DNA of 64,000 nt. Source: Rhodocytophaga rosea. Its GTDB lineage: Bacteria > Bacteroidota > Bacteroidia > Cytophagales > 172606-1. Position 1 is the stretch's first letter. Each line of letters begins with the position of its first letter. A program made the position numbers and the translations under genes. Where the stretch lies: positions 8,656,501 through 8,720,500 of the forward strand of contig NZ_CP048222.1 in assembly GCF_010119975.1 (NCBI RefSeq), in the 5' to 3' direction. The notes below the pieces were generated by a model. That model saw only the letters and a list, made by a program, of their open reading frames with translations, was not told where the DNA came from and did no database searches. Below are positions 18,096 through 26,913 of the stretch, in pieces.

Positions 18096-18734
18096 ATGTA
18101 TTCATATTCATTTTCCGATAGCGAACTTTTATCCATTTCTGAGCAATGGTTACACAAAGTAAAGAGTAATGAGCCGCTGCCACAGCCTTTAACCGCTGGC
18201 AGCCAGTCGCCTGAATTTGTTGTTGAAACTTATCCTGGCATCTGGTCTGGCTTATTGTCTCCTTTAGCCCAGTCCAGCCACATCAGCCTGAATGATCTGA
18301 CAGGTTACCGCCCCTTAGTAATCAGTTTTTACAATCCACATACCCATGACTATGGACACCAGCAGATACAAACTTTAATTAGCCTGTATGATAAAATCCG
18401 GGCCTTAGGAGGAGAACTGCTGGTGATTACAGCGGAATCTGCCGAAAACATTCAACTTATTGCTTCTCATTATAAGCTTCCTTTCACGATAGTGCAGGAT
18501 GCTGGCAACCGGATTGCTTCTCAGTTTGGTCTTTTCTCAGCCGCTCACCCGGTTTGGGACAGAATAGCTGGCGTAGATGAGAATGTGGCTACGCCTGCAA
18601 CGTATGTGATCGCACCTGGCGGGCAAATCACCTATGCTTTCGCAGACAGTGAGTTTAACAAACAACTACCAGTTCGTCCCATGCTTTCTGCTGTTTACTC
18701 TACAAGCAGCAACCGCATCAGAAAGGTAGCCTAA
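18096..18734 (+). CDS. cysteine-free redoxin (peroxiredoxin-like fold)
   Basis: 212 residues with an AhpC/TSA-like thioredoxin fold at about 40-200: 'YRPLVISFYNP', 'IRALGGELLVITAESAENI', 'YKLPFTIVQDAGNRIASQFGL', then 'TPATYVIAPGGQITYAFAD' with a cis-Pro context. In active peroxiredoxins the motif after strand beta3 is Pro-x-x-x-Thr-x-x-Cys. Here it reads PHTHDYGH (81-88), with Tyr86 where the peroxidatic Cys should be, and the whole protein contains no cysteine. It therefore cannot be a thiol peroxidase; a binding, regulatory or unknown role is inferred. The poly-Cys leader lies upstream and a hairpin downstream. The SDR and ATP-grasp genes follow on the same strand. Confidence 0.72.
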   Translation: MYSYSFSDSELLSISEQWLHKVKSNEPLPQPLTAGSQSPEFVVETYPGIWSGLLSPLAQSSHISLNDLTGYRPLVISFYNPHTHDYGHQQIQTLISLYDKIRALGGELLVITAESAENIQLIASHYKLPFTIVQDAGNRIASQFGLFSAAHPVWDRIAGVDENVATPATYVIAPGGQITYAFADSEFNKQLPVRPMLSAVYSTSSNRIRKVA

Positions 18735-18762
18735 TCCTCAACCACTATATAATTTCTTTTGC

Positions 18763-18795
18763 CAATCCCTCCCAGTGAGGGATTGTTGCTTTATA
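18763..18795 (+). terminator. probable terminator after redoxin gene
   Basis: A perfect 9-bp stem CAATCCCTC / GAGGGATTG with loop CCAGT, followed by a weak T-rich tail (TTGCTTTATA). Confidence 0.5.
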
Positions 18796-18885
18796 GCAGG
18801 TTTATTAATTTTCCTTTCTCTCTTCTACCCTGAAATGAATCCTGTAGATTTGCCCTGAATACCATAAAATTTTACTTTTAAAAAT

Positions 18886-19662
18886 ATGGCAAATACCTCT
18901 CAACGATGGACACTTCAGGGAAAACGGGCTTTAATTACCGGCGGCACCAAAGGAATTGGCAAAGCGATTGCCGATGAATTATTGGCTTTTGGCGCAGAAG
19001 TATGCATTATCGCAAGGAAAGAAGCAGAAGTACAAACGTTGCTCCAGGAATGGCAACAACAAGGTTTACCAGCCATTGGTATGGCAGCAGATGTAAGCAA
19101 ACCCGAGCAAAGGCAACAAATTGCAGATTTTATCTCCCAGAAGTGGGGTTCTCTGGATATACTCATCAATAATGCAGGCACGAATATCCGCAAAAAGACA
19201 CCCGATTATTCCCAGTCTGAATACCAGCAGTTGATGGATACCAATATTACCTCTGCCTTTCATTTATGCCAGCTATGCTATCCGCTACTGAAAGCCGCTA
19301 CCCAGGCAGATATAGTCAATATATCCTCTGTATCAGGTTTGACCCATGTACGTTCCGGCTCAATCTATGGCATGACCAAAGCAGCACTTATCCAGTTGAC
19401 CAGAAATTTAGCATCTGAATGGGCAGCCGACCACATCCGGGTGAATTCCATAGCCCCCTGGTATATCGAAACGCCCCTGGCCAAACCAGTTTTAGAGAAC
19501 AAGGCATACCTGCAGGAGATTTTACAGCGTACACCCATGCAACGGATCGGGAAGCCGGAAGAAGTGGCCGCTGCTACCGCCTTTCTTTGTATGCCAGCTT
19601 CGGGTTATATCACCGGACAGTGTATTGCCGTAGATGGAGGCTTTACTACGTATGGATTTTAA
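18886..19662 (+). CDS. SDR-family oxidoreductase (tropinone reductase-like)
   Basis: A 258-residue classical short-chain dehydrogenase/reductase. It has the cofactor motif TGGTKGIG (18-25), Arg44-Lys45 after strand beta2 (favouring NADP(H)), NNAG (95-98), and the catalytic set Ser148, Tyr161 and Lys165 (YGMTK). The C-terminus [17 protein letters not shown] is typical of FabG/tropinone-reductase-like members. The substrate is unknown. The ATP-grasp gene follows after 15 bases, so the two are probably co-transcribed, possibly as a small biosynthetic pair; no known pathway is recognised. Confidence 0.88.
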   Translation: MANTSQRWTLQGKRALITGGTKGIGKAIADELLAFGAEVCIIARKEAEVQTLLQEWQQQGLPAIGMAADVSKPEQRQQIADFISQKWGSLDILINNAGTNIRKKTPDYSQSEYQQLMDTNITSAFHLCQLCYPLLKAATQADIVNISSVSGLTHVRSGSIYGMTKAALIQLTRNLASEWAADHIRVNSIAPWYIETPLAKPVLENKAYLQEILQRTPMQRIGKPEEVAAATAFLCMPASGYITGQCIAVDGGFTTYGF

Positions 19663-19677
19663 ATTAGGTTTGTACCC

Positions 19678-20547
19678 ATGAAAATAGCGTTTGTCACCTA
19701 CCAGGACCAGGGAAAGTATGTTTCATCTGTAGAAAATGAAGATGAAAAGCTGCTTGCATTTTTGCAAAATAAAGGCCATTCTATTGAGTTCGCCATCTGG
19801 AATGACCCAACTGTAGACTGGCAGCAATATGACCTGGCGATTGTAAAATCTCCCTGGGATTATTTTGATAACATCGGTTTATTTTATCAGTGGCTGGATA
19901 CTCTGAAAAGCCTGCAGGTACGTTTGCTGAATCCATATGAAACTGTACGCTGGAATGCTGATAAGCATTATTTATTGGATATTGCTCAAGCCGGACTACC
20001 CATTACCTCTTCGCTATTTATAGAAAAAGGCTGGAAAGCAGAACTGCCAGCGTTGTTTGACAAGATGAGGGCAGAAAAGTTGATCATTAAACCTTGTGTA
20101 AGCGGCGGTGCCAAACATACCTATGCCTTTACCAGAAATGAAGCCACACAACTTTCTTCTGTAATAGACCAGTTATTAACGCATGAAGCCTTTCTGGTGC
20201 AGCCTTTTCTTCCGGAAATTGAAACGCAGGGAGAATGGTCTTTTGTATTCTTTCACGGAAAGTTCAGCCATTGTCTGCTGAAAAAAGCCAAACCTGGTGA
20301 TTTCAGGGTACAGCATTATTTAGGTGGTACGATTCATACAGGAGATGTTCCAGATCAATTGCTGGAACAGGCAGCAAGATTTGTAGGAAAATTTGCCGGA
20401 AATTGCCTTTATGCCAGGGTAGATGGCGTAGTTATTCATGATGAATTTGTGCTGATGGAACTGGAATTAATAGAACCTTTCCTGTTCCTGTTCACCCATT
20501 CGCAGAGCTACGAAAATTACTACCGGGCTTTACAAGAATTACTATAA
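19678..20547 (+). CDS. RimK/glutathione-synthetase-like ATP-grasp protein
   Basis: 289 residues. The N-terminal domain (1-100) is a Rossmann-like pre-ATP-grasp fold with 'DLAIVKSPWDYFDNI'. The ATP-grasp part follows: WNADKHYLLDIAQAGLPIT, then the nucleotide-binding LIIKPCVSGGAKHTY, then EAFLVQPFLPEIETQGEWSF, and the metal-binding RVDGVV...LMELELIEP near 255-270. These enzymes ligate a carboxylate to an amine or thiol through an acyl phosphate in the cytosol; the substrates are unknown here. The start ATG at 19678 follows the SDR stop by 15 bases. Confidence 0.82.
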   Translation: MKIAFVTYQDQGKYVSSVENEDEKLLAFLQNKGHSIEFAIWNDPTVDWQQYDLAIVKSPWDYFDNIGLFYQWLDTLKSLQVRLLNPYETVRWNADKHYLLDIAQAGLPITSSLFIEKGWKAELPALFDKMRAEKLIIKPCVSGGAKHTYAFTRNEATQLSSVIDQLLTHEAFLVQPFLPEIETQGEWSFVFFHGKFSHCLLKKAKPGDFRVQHYLGGTIHTGDVPDQLLEQAARFVGKFAGNCLYARVDGVVIHDEFVLMELELIEPFLFLFTHSQSYENYYRALQELL

Positions 20548-20606
20548 TTTCTGTTGAAGAATAGGTGTATATTCGCTATATCCTATTAGTATGAGCACTT
20601 GTATAG

Positions 20607-22208
20607 TTACTTCTTCCGAATAGATTGTCCTGGAAGTTCTCCGGTAAGTTTGCCTGCTGAGATCACTGGCTTTCCATTTACGATTACATAGTCAATACCA
20701 GTTGCATATTGGTGAGGTTGCCCAAAAGTAGCCTGGTCTGTTACCAAATTTTCATCTATTAACAGTAAATCTGCCGCATACCCTTCCCGGATGTAGCCCC
20801 GGTTTTTCAAGCCAAATGTCTGGGCAGGCAGTGAGCTCATTTTCCGGATGGCATCTTCAAACGGAAGCAGTTTTTTCTCCCGGACATACCGGGCCAGCAC
20901 CCTGGCATTGTTGCCATAGCCTCTCGGATGCGGCACACCCACACCTAAATTTCCTGGACCAGCATCGGATGCAATCATGGTAAATGGCTCCTGCATGATT
21001 CGCTCCACATCGGGCTCCCCCATCGAATGATAGACCATTTGCGCATCTCCGGCCAGGTACATATCCAGAATCACCCGGATCTGATTGTCAAGCGTACTAT
21101 CGCCTTTGAGTCCATATGTCACTTGTGGGATGGATTTGCCATTGTAGGTAGTATCCGATTTAAAATTAGCGACTACCGCATAACTGTAATCTGTATGGCT
21201 GCTCTCTCCTATTCCGTTCTTCATAGCTTCTACAATTTGTTTCAGGGTATCAGGTTGATTGATACGTTCTTTGGCAGTTTCAAAACCACCAGCTAGTACC
21301 CAGGATGGAATCAGATTGGAGGAAAGCCGGGTTGAGGAAGCTGTATAGGCATACTGGTCAATGGTTACCTGCAATCCTTTCCTTCGGGCTTCAGATACCA
21401 GATTAATTGTTTGATCGCTGCTGCCCCAGAGTGCTTTACTGGAAATTTTAAAATGAGAAATCTCAACCGGCATTTGGGCTGCTTCGCCGATCTGAATGGC
21501 TTCGCCAATAGCTTCCATTACGCCATTTCCCTCATTACGGATGTGAGAAGCATAGATACCTCCATATTTGCTGGCCACTTTTGCCAGGGCAATTACTTCA
21601 TCGGTTTTTGCATAGGTACCAGGTACATAAATCAAACCGGTAGAAAAACCAACGGCTCCTTGCTGCATGGCTTTTCCCACCAATTTCTCCATTTGTGCCA
21701 GTTCATTTGCAGTTGGTTGCCTGCTTATTTCGCCCATTACCGAACGACGTACTGAATTATGCCCGATCAGGGTAGCAATATTCAATGGAATATGCTTATG
21801 CTGCGTGAGATTAAGAAAACTATCCACGTCTGTTACGGAACTGCCACAATTCCCGGTAACCAGGGTAGTTACCCCCATCCGGATAAATCGCTCAGAGGAA
21901 AGTTCAAATACATTTTCCGCATGGGCATGTACATCAATAAACCCGGGAGTCAGCATACGATTTCTGGCATCAATTACTTGGCTGGCTTTTCCCTGGATAG
22001 AAGGCTCCACTTTGACGATCATTCCATCTTTAATGGCCACATCCGAATAATACCATGGATTACCAGTCCCATCTGCTATTCTGGCCTGTTTGATCAATAT
22101 ATCGTAGGTAGAAGAGTGTACACTGCCCTGTTTGGCACAGGTGGTAAAAATGAGAAGGGAAAGCAATAATACACTATTGATAAAATATAAGACTTGGCGG
22201 TTTGTCAT
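20607..22208 (-). CDS. D-aminoacylase-type amidohydrolase, exported
   Basis: 533 residues of the N-acyl-D-amino-acid deacylase branch of the amidohydrolase superfamily. It has a hydrophobic N-terminus with a possible lipobox FTTC (Cys24). Metal-site motifs: FIDVHAHAEN (HxH), 'YASHIRNEGNGVMEAI', VEISHFK, and the catalytic Asp in MIASDAGPG. It ends with the family's return to the small beta domain (GYAADLLLIDENL, YVIVNGKPVI). Probable reaction: hydrolysis of N-acyl-D-amino acids or dipeptide-like compounds in the periplasm; substrate not proven. Convergent with the ATP-grasp gene, 59 bases apart. Confidence 0.88.
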   Translation of the reverse strand: MTNRQVLYFINSVLLLSLLIFTTCAKQGSVHSSTYDILIKQARIADGTGNPWYYSDVAIKDGMIVKVEPSIQGKASQVIDARNRMLTPGFIDVHAHAENVFELSSERFIRMGVTTLVTGNCGSSVTDVDSFLNLTQHKHIPLNIATLIGHNSVRRSVMGEISRQPTANELAQMEKLVGKAMQQGAVGFSTGLIYVPGTYAKTDEVIALAKVASKYGGIYASHIRNEGNGVMEAIGEAIQIGEAAQMPVEISHFKISSKALWGSSDQTINLVSEARRKGLQVTIDQYAYTASSTRLSSNLIPSWVLAGGFETAKERINQPDTLKQIVEAMKNGIGESSHTDYSYAVVANFKSDTTYNGKSIPQVTYGLKGDSTLDNQIRVILDMYLAGDAQMVYHSMGEPDVERIMQEPFTMIASDAGPGNLGVGVPHPRGYGNNARVLARYVREKKLLPFEDAIRKMSSLPAQTFGLKNRGYIREGYAADLLLIDENLVTDQATFGQPHQYATGIDYVIVNGKPVISAGKLTGELPGQSIRKK

Positions 22209-22497
22209 GCATACAATATAAATATCAAACCGGAAAAATGCAATAATATCTATTACTAAAGAACTTGCCGGGTTAATGGTTATCTGTTTGAATTCTTATT
22301 ATATTGCCCGCCATCTATAAAAATTACTAAGTATTCCGGTTACTTCCTGTGTAAGCCTTCATTAACCGATGGTTGAAAAAATGGGTATAAACCGAAGCCT
22401 GATGATGAAAACAAAATACACATCTTGCTTTTACAATAAAAAATGTTTAACTCATCCTATCAACAAGCGTTTTTATCAATTCACAAACCAAAAAAAT

Positions 22498-23160
22498 ATG
22501 GGAATATTTAACCGCATCGCCGACATTTTTAAATCGAACATCAACGATGCTTTAGACAAAGCAGAAGATCCTGAAAAAATGATTAAACTCATGGTCATTG
22601 AAATGCAGGAAGCGCTCACTAAGTCTACTTCAGCCCTGGCTCAGGCTATGGGTAACGAAAAGCGCCTGGAACGCCAGTATCTGCAACTGCAAAGCTCTTC
22701 TGAAGATATGCAGGGCAAAGCCATGATTGCCTTAAAAGCCGGGAACGAAACCCTGGCAAAAACGGCACTTACTAAAAAATCACAGGTAGATCAGCAACTT
22801 ACCCAATACAAGCAAATGTATGATACGGCCAGTACTACCACTGCCCAGATGCGTTCGCAGGTAGAAAAATTAAAAACCAAACTGGATGAGGCCCGCATGA
22901 AAGAATCTACCCTGATCGCCCGGAGCCAGCATGCCAAAGCCCAGACACAAATTGCCAAAAGTGTAGGCGGTTTTGATGATAATGCCTTTGCTAAATTCGA
23001 CAAAATGGAGCAGAAGGTATTGAAAGCTGAAGCCGAGGCACAGGCATTTACTGAACTTTCCGCTTCCAATACCAGCATGGACGATCAGTTTGCCGAACTG
23101 GAAAAAACCAGCCAGGTAGACAATGAACTGGCTAAACTCAAAGCCATGCTTAATCAGTAG
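22498..23160 (+). CDS. pspA: PspA/IM30 family envelope-stress protein
   Basis: 220 residues. The frame is open from 22369, but the family start is MGIFNRIADIFKSNINDALDKAEDP at 22498 (quoted in part in databases; here MGIFNRIADIFKSN). An amphipathic first helix is followed by EKMIKLMVIEMQEAL and a long coiled coil (about 30-215). PspA/IM30/Vipp1 proteins are ESCRT-III relatives that polymerise on damaged membranes. No pspB, pspC or pspF gene lies nearby. The downstream gene is a YbjN-like small protein on the same strand. Confidence 0.92.
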   Translation: MGIFNRIADIFKSNINDALDKAEDPEKMIKLMVIEMQEALTKSTSALAQAMGNEKRLERQYLQLQSSSEDMQGKAMIALKAGNETLAKTALTKKSQVDQQLTQYKQMYDTASTTTAQMRSQVEKLKTKLDEARMKESTLIARSQHAKAQTQIAKSVGGFDDNAFAKFDKMEQKVLKAEAEAQAFTELSASNTSMDDQFAELEKTSQVDNELAKLKAMLNQ

Positions 23161-23230
23161 AAAATTACAGAATTACTGACTTACAGAAGGTCTGAGTGAA
23201 TGCTTGGGCGAATAAATGAATAAAGAAACG

Positions 23231-23279
23231 TAATTCGTAATTATTTATCATTTTTCAATTATCAATTATCAACTAACCA
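23231..23279. repeat. imperfect heptamer repeat
   Basis: Seven consecutive 7-mers: TAATTCG, TAATTAT, TTATCAT, TTTTCAA, TTATCAA, TTATCAA, CTAACCA. They lie in the spacer between the PspA and YbjN-like genes and show the same 7-nt period as 1828-1855. Confidence 0.6.
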
Positions 23280-23295
23280 TTATTTAAAAGCCTTT

Positions 23296-23745
23296 ATGCC
23301 AAAATTTGCTATACTTAAAAATGGAGTGAATGAATCACTCGTAACCTCTGTGCAGCAGAAGGTAACAGACTACCTGGGCCGCTTATTTGAAACACATGAA
23401 CTGGTTACGGTAGAAGGTATCTCTGCGTTTACGTACGGAACCGTTCAGATCGAAGTGCAGGTTGTAGCCTGGCATTCGGAAGATGTACTGGTAAAAGTAT
23501 TTTCCTATGTATGCGAAGATGTAAAACTCACCCAGGAACTGGCTGAAGAACTACTTCGGCTGAATGCCACTACTTCTTTCGGCAGTTTCGGTATTACTTT
23601 CGATAGCAATGTGATTTTCTCTTACTCTCTGGCTGGTGCAAACCTCGATTTTAACGAATTTGCCGCTGCGATCCAGACAGTAGCTACTATCGCCGATGAT
23701 TATGACGAAAAACTAAAAGAGCTCCGCAGTTTCCAGACCGCCTAA
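23296..23745 (+). CDS. YbjN/T3SS-chaperone-like small protein, PspA neighbour
   Basis: A 149-residue acidic protein without signal peptide or membrane segment. The pattern of helix ('VTSVQQKVTDYL'), long strands ('TVQIEVQVVAWHSEDVLVKVFSYV'), helix ('QELAEELLRLNATTSFGSFGI') and a hydrophobic strand ending in a C-terminal helix resembles the YbjN / CesT-Tir chaperone-like fold. No catalytic residues are evident. Its position 135 bases after pspA on the same strand, and a terminator after it, suggest a shared unit; E. coli yjfI-yjfJ is a comparable pairing of a small protein with a PspA homologue. Family call by pattern only. Confidence 0.6.
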   Translation: MPKFAILKNGVNESLVTSVQQKVTDYLGRLFETHELVTVEGISAFTYGTVQIEVQVVAWHSEDVLVKVFSYVCEDVKLTQELAEELLRLNATTSFGSFGITFDSNVIFSYSLAGANLDFNEFAAAIQTVATIADDYDEKLKELRSFQTA

Positions 23746-23764
23746 TCAAAATTAATTGAACAAT

Positions 23765-23797
23765 AAAAAGCCGTGCTACTCATAGCATGGCTTTTTT
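23765..23797. terminator. bidirectional terminator
   Basis: AAAAGCCGTGCTA / TAGCATGGCTTTT is a 13-pair stem with one G-T wobble and loop CTCA, with A and T runs on either side. It lies between the YbjN-like gene (plus) and a convergent lipoprotein gene (minus). Confidence 0.85.
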
Positions 23798-23825
23798 ATG
23801 GAATAGATTTACAAATTTCTATATT

Positions 23826-24515
23826 TTACTTATCCGTATTTCCGGAAAGGATAAACGTATTATTCCCGAAAGTATATTCAATCTTCCTTTTAAGAGAAGA
23901 CTCATTTTGCAGCGTAAACTCCCGGATCAACCTGTCTTTGGTCACGTAAAAAGTATCCTGGCCTATATACCCTTTTTGTAGTTCCGGCGAAAGGTCCGGT
24001 AATACAATATCTGCCTGCTTATTCTGGCCATCAATTTCATGCGCATACAGACTGCCTTTGTTATCTGTACGGCTTTGGGTAACTACAATCACTTCTGCCT
24101 GCATATCTGCATCCATATCAGTAATAAACGCATTGATAATGCGTCCCTCCCGCTGTCCACTGATGGAAAAATACTCATTAGAAAGTTTATCTGATTTAAG
24201 TATGAGGTAATTGCCTTTAGATTCAGAACCCCAGCTAAGCACATCGAACGTAAGTGTATCATTTACTTTAAATTGCTTGTGGTAAGTAAACAGATTATCC
24301 AGGGATGTCGGGCTGTTTTCAGTTTCAACTGCTAGCGTATCAGTGTTTTTTGATTCAGAGGATACTATTTCCTGTTGGCTTCCATTCGTTGTTTGTGAAT
24401 CGCAAGCCGTTAACAGCATGCTACTTATTAACACAGAAGTTAATAGGTAGAAAAGAGTATTTCTGCTGGGTTGAAAAATTCCGCTATTCCGTAAGTTCAT
24501 AGGTTCCAAGGGCAT
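23826..24515 (-). CDS. lipoprotein with PliI-like domain (tentative)
   Basis: 229 residues from the first start (24515); an ATG at 24500 (MNLRNSG) is equally possible. The lipobox is LLTAC near residue 38. A low-complexity Ser/Thr/Glu linker follows, then a beta-rich domain with 'NYLILKSDKLSNEYFSISG', 'FITDMDADMQAEVIVVTQS' (an Asp-rich D-x-D-x-D loop followed by E-V-I-V-V) and a beta C-terminus. The central part resembles periplasmic i-type lysozyme inhibitor (PliI)-like or FG-GAP-like sequences, but I am not sure of this. Function unknown. Confidence 0.6.
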   Translation of the reverse strand: MPLEPMNLRNSGIFQPSRNTLFYLLTSVLISSMLLTACDSQTTNGSQQEIVSSESKNTDTLAVETENSPTSLDNLFTYHKQFKVNDTLTFDVLSWGSESKGNYLILKSDKLSNEYFSISGQREGRIINAFITDMDADMQAEVIVVTQSRTDNKGSLYAHEIDGQNKQADIVLPDLSPELQKGYIGQDTFYVTKDRLIREFTLQNESSLKRKIEYTFGNNTFILSGNTDK

Positions 24516-24644
24516 ATCTCGCTATACTGTTAGATAGCTTATGGCTCCTTACGTAAATTCTTGTTAAAACGGTTGGAATAATACGGCAGTACTGGTTAAA
24601 TGTCTTAACAAAGCAGGTTCGCCTGTAAAAAGCGTTAATTGCTA

Positions 24645-26369
24645 TCAGGGAGTAAGCACCAGCTTTTTGCTATCAATTTTTACTCCATCTACAAACAGGC
24701 TGTATACATATGTGCCGGCAGGGAACATGCCTGCTGCTATGGTTATTTCTCCATGAGTTTTGCCCCTCATATCAAAGCTTTTTACTTCTTGTCCGGTAGA
24801 GGAATAGACTTTAATAAAGGCACTGCTGGCCGAAAGGGGAAGGCTGTAGGGAATGGTAGTGATTTGATTGGCAGGGTTAGGCAGGTTCTGCCCTAACCTG
24901 GCTTGCTCGTTGCCTGCTGCCGGTATATGTTTCAATACTAATTCTTTCAGTGCTGCCAGTTCTTGTTTGAGGTCTTGATTCTCCTGTTTTAACTCTTTCA
25001 CAGCATTCACCAGAATATAGGTAAGGGCCGTGGCATCATAATCCAGATATTTCTCTTGTGCGCCTGTAGAATCCTGATAAGTAAACTCCCCGACCATGTA
25101 AGGAGCGATCTGTTGCATCTCCTGGGCAATCACCCCTACATATTCTTTCTCAGTAGGCAAGCCTGCTTTGCCATTGTATCGGAAAGTAACTGGTCGTATC
25201 TGCTCAAGTACTGCCAGACCTTCTGTGAAGTCTTTGATATTTTGTTTGAGCTTCTTATCCGAGGCAGCTATCCAGCTTCCTCCACCAGGCTTAGCCGCAG
25301 CACCATTGGCATGCAGCAGGTAGCCGGGAGAAGCCGTGCCTATGCCTACCTTGATGGTAGCAGTGGCTCCATTGGTTCCATTGATCGAACCTAGCACCAT
25401 TGCATCCGATACATTTACCCTGGCCCGGTGGCCAATGGCAGTGGCATTGGAAAGAGTAGCCGAAGAAGGACCGGATAAATAGCCTAAGGCTGTATTTTTA
25501 TTGCCTGTGGTATTGACTGAGCCGGCAGAGTTGCCAAGGAAAGTATTTTCATAACCCGAGCTGTTGTTCTGCCCAGTTGACCTGCCCATAAATACATTAT
25601 GATAGCCATTCACATTGTTGAACCCGGCTTCACTGCCCACAAAGGTATTGATTCCCCCGGTAGAGGTTTTCTCTCCGGCACTTTTGCCGATAAAGGTGTT
25701 ATTACTAGAAGTAGTAGCATACCCTGCTCCATTGCCCACAAAGCTGTTATTGGTGCCGGTTGTGTTGGAGTAACCAGCTTCATTGCCCAGAAAGCTGTTG
25801 TAGGAACCGGTTGTGTTGGAGCGGCCAGCATCATCACCTAGGAAGCTGTTGGAAGAGCCGCTTGTGTTGGAGTAACCAGCTCGGTAACCCACAAAATTGT
25901 TGCCAGAGCCGGTTGTGTTGGAGTAACCAGCTTGATAACCCACAAAAATATTGTCAGAGCCACTTGTGTTGGAGTAACCAGCTCGGTAACCCACAAAATT
26001 GTTGCCAATGCCGGTTGTATTGGAGAAACCGGCCGCATATCCAAGAAAGCTGTTGGCCGAGCCGTATGTGTTGTAAAAACCTGCATAACCGCCTAGAAAG
26101 CTGTTATAGTCGCCGTTTATATTGGAGAAACCGGCTGCATAGCCAAGAAAGCTATTGCCATTGCCGATTGTATGGGAGTAACCGGCCTGGTAACCCACAA
26201 AACTGTTGCGAGAACCGGTAGAGCTTCTCCCGGCGTAAGAACCTACGTGTACATTATAACTGCCATTTTTGCCCGAGCCAACGCCAGCATAGTAATTTTG
26301 TCCATAACTAATGGATACGCCAAGCAGCAGGCTCAGAGACAGAAAAGAGAACTGTATAAATTTTTTCAT
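24645..26369 (-). CDS. repeat-rich surface protein with S74 chaperone domain and T9SS sorting domain
   Basis: 574 residues from the ATG at 26369, which gives a clear signal peptide (MKKFIQFSFLSLSLLLGVSI); the open frame continues upstream but codes no sensible N-terminus. Residues ~39-308 are 15-16 copies of a 17-residue repeat, consensus NSFLGYxAGYSNTTGSG, like YadA-head/beta-roll repeats of trimeric fibres. An intramolecular chaperone (peptidase S74) domain follows with ASDKKLKQNIKDF and EYVGVIAQEMQQIAPYMV, then a coiled coil (LVNAVKELKQENQDLKQELA). The last ~85 residues are a type A T9SS sorting domain (NLPNPANQITTIPY ... GTYVYSLFVDG...KKLVL). Probably a surface fibre; ligand unknown. Confidence 0.85.
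   Translation of the reverse strand: MKKFIQFSFLSLSLLLGVSISYGQNYYAGVGSGKNGSYNVHVGSYAGRSSTGSRNSFVGYQAGYSHTIGNGNSFLGYAAGFSNINGDYNSFLGGYAGFYNTYGSANSFLGYAAGFSNTTGIGNNFVGYRAGYSNTSGSDNIFVGYQAGYSNTTGSGNNFVGYRAGYSNTSGSSNSFLGDDAGRSNTTGSYNSFLGNEAGYSNTTGTNNSFVGNGAGYATTSSNNTFIGKSAGEKTSTGGINTFVGSEAGFNNVNGYHNVFMGRSTGQNNSSGYENTFLGNSAGSVNTTGNKNTALGYLSGPSSATLSNATAIGHRARVNVSDAMVLGSINGTNGATATIKVGIGTASPGYLLHANGAAAKPGGGSWIAASDKKLKQNIKDFTEGLAVLEQIRPVTFRYNGKAGLPTEKEYVGVIAQEMQQIAPYMVGEFTYQDSTGAQEKYLDYDATALTYILVNAVKELKQENQDLKQELAALKELVLKHIPAAGNEQARLGQNLPNPANQITTIPYSLPLSASSAFIKVYSSTGQEVKSFDMRGKTHGEITIAAGMFPAGTYVYSLFVDGVKIDSKKLVLTP
25446..26255 (-). repeat. 51-bp in-frame tandem repeat
   Basis: The DNA behind the 17-residue repeats of the tail-fibre-like protein, about 15 units. 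Most are 51 bp and one unit is one codon short. Units diverge mainly at positions 6-7 and 16-17 of the repeat. Confidence 0.8.
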
Positions 26370-26913
26370 CAGTAGAAGGTTTAAGTAGGAAGAAAGCAAT
26401 AGAAAAAGATAGTGAATCAATAAAAGGAATACAAATACAGCTTTTGCTGGAGTTACGGTTTCCATACCATCAATAAGACATCCTTTGACCATCCTTACAG
26501 TTTGCGAACATCTGGTTACGAAATACACGGGAAAGCTGTAAGACTCTAACCATAGGTAACTATAAAAAGGATTGCAATCTATAAGCGGTAATTGCTTATT
26601 AGTAACTATTTTTATAAAAAGTTAACATGCTGGTAGTGAAAAAATTATTGCCAGTTTTCCATCATATACTAGATAAAAGTTCCGCACAAAGCAAGGGCTT
26701 ATCTATCTACAATAATTGCCGGATATGTTTGCAATAGTTTTCAGTAGGAATAAGCGATACCCAGATAAGTAGTTTGAAAAGAACTCAGAAAGGATACAAC
26801 CTAAAAAACTAAAAGAAATAGCCTTTACAAAGCAGTGTTTATTACTGGGATAAAATAGAAGTTAAAGCTCAGAAAATCAAGGAAAATACAAGATTTTGCA
26901 CCATGGAACGATG
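26370..26913. other. intergenic region
   Basis: 544 bases between two minus-strand genes (ligase, then the fibre gene). It must hold the fibre gene's promoter. It is AT-rich with no ORF of note. An imperfect palindrome around AACTATTTTTATAAAAAGTT (26605-26624) is the only structure seen. Confidence 0.5.

Noticed and set aside
25446-26255. CRISPR-like or tandem repeat array, and Cys/Trp-rich plus-strand ORFs across it
   Set aside because: The 51-bp units have no spacers and code in frame for 17-residue repeats on the minus strand; the Cys-rich ORFs are the complement of that repeat.
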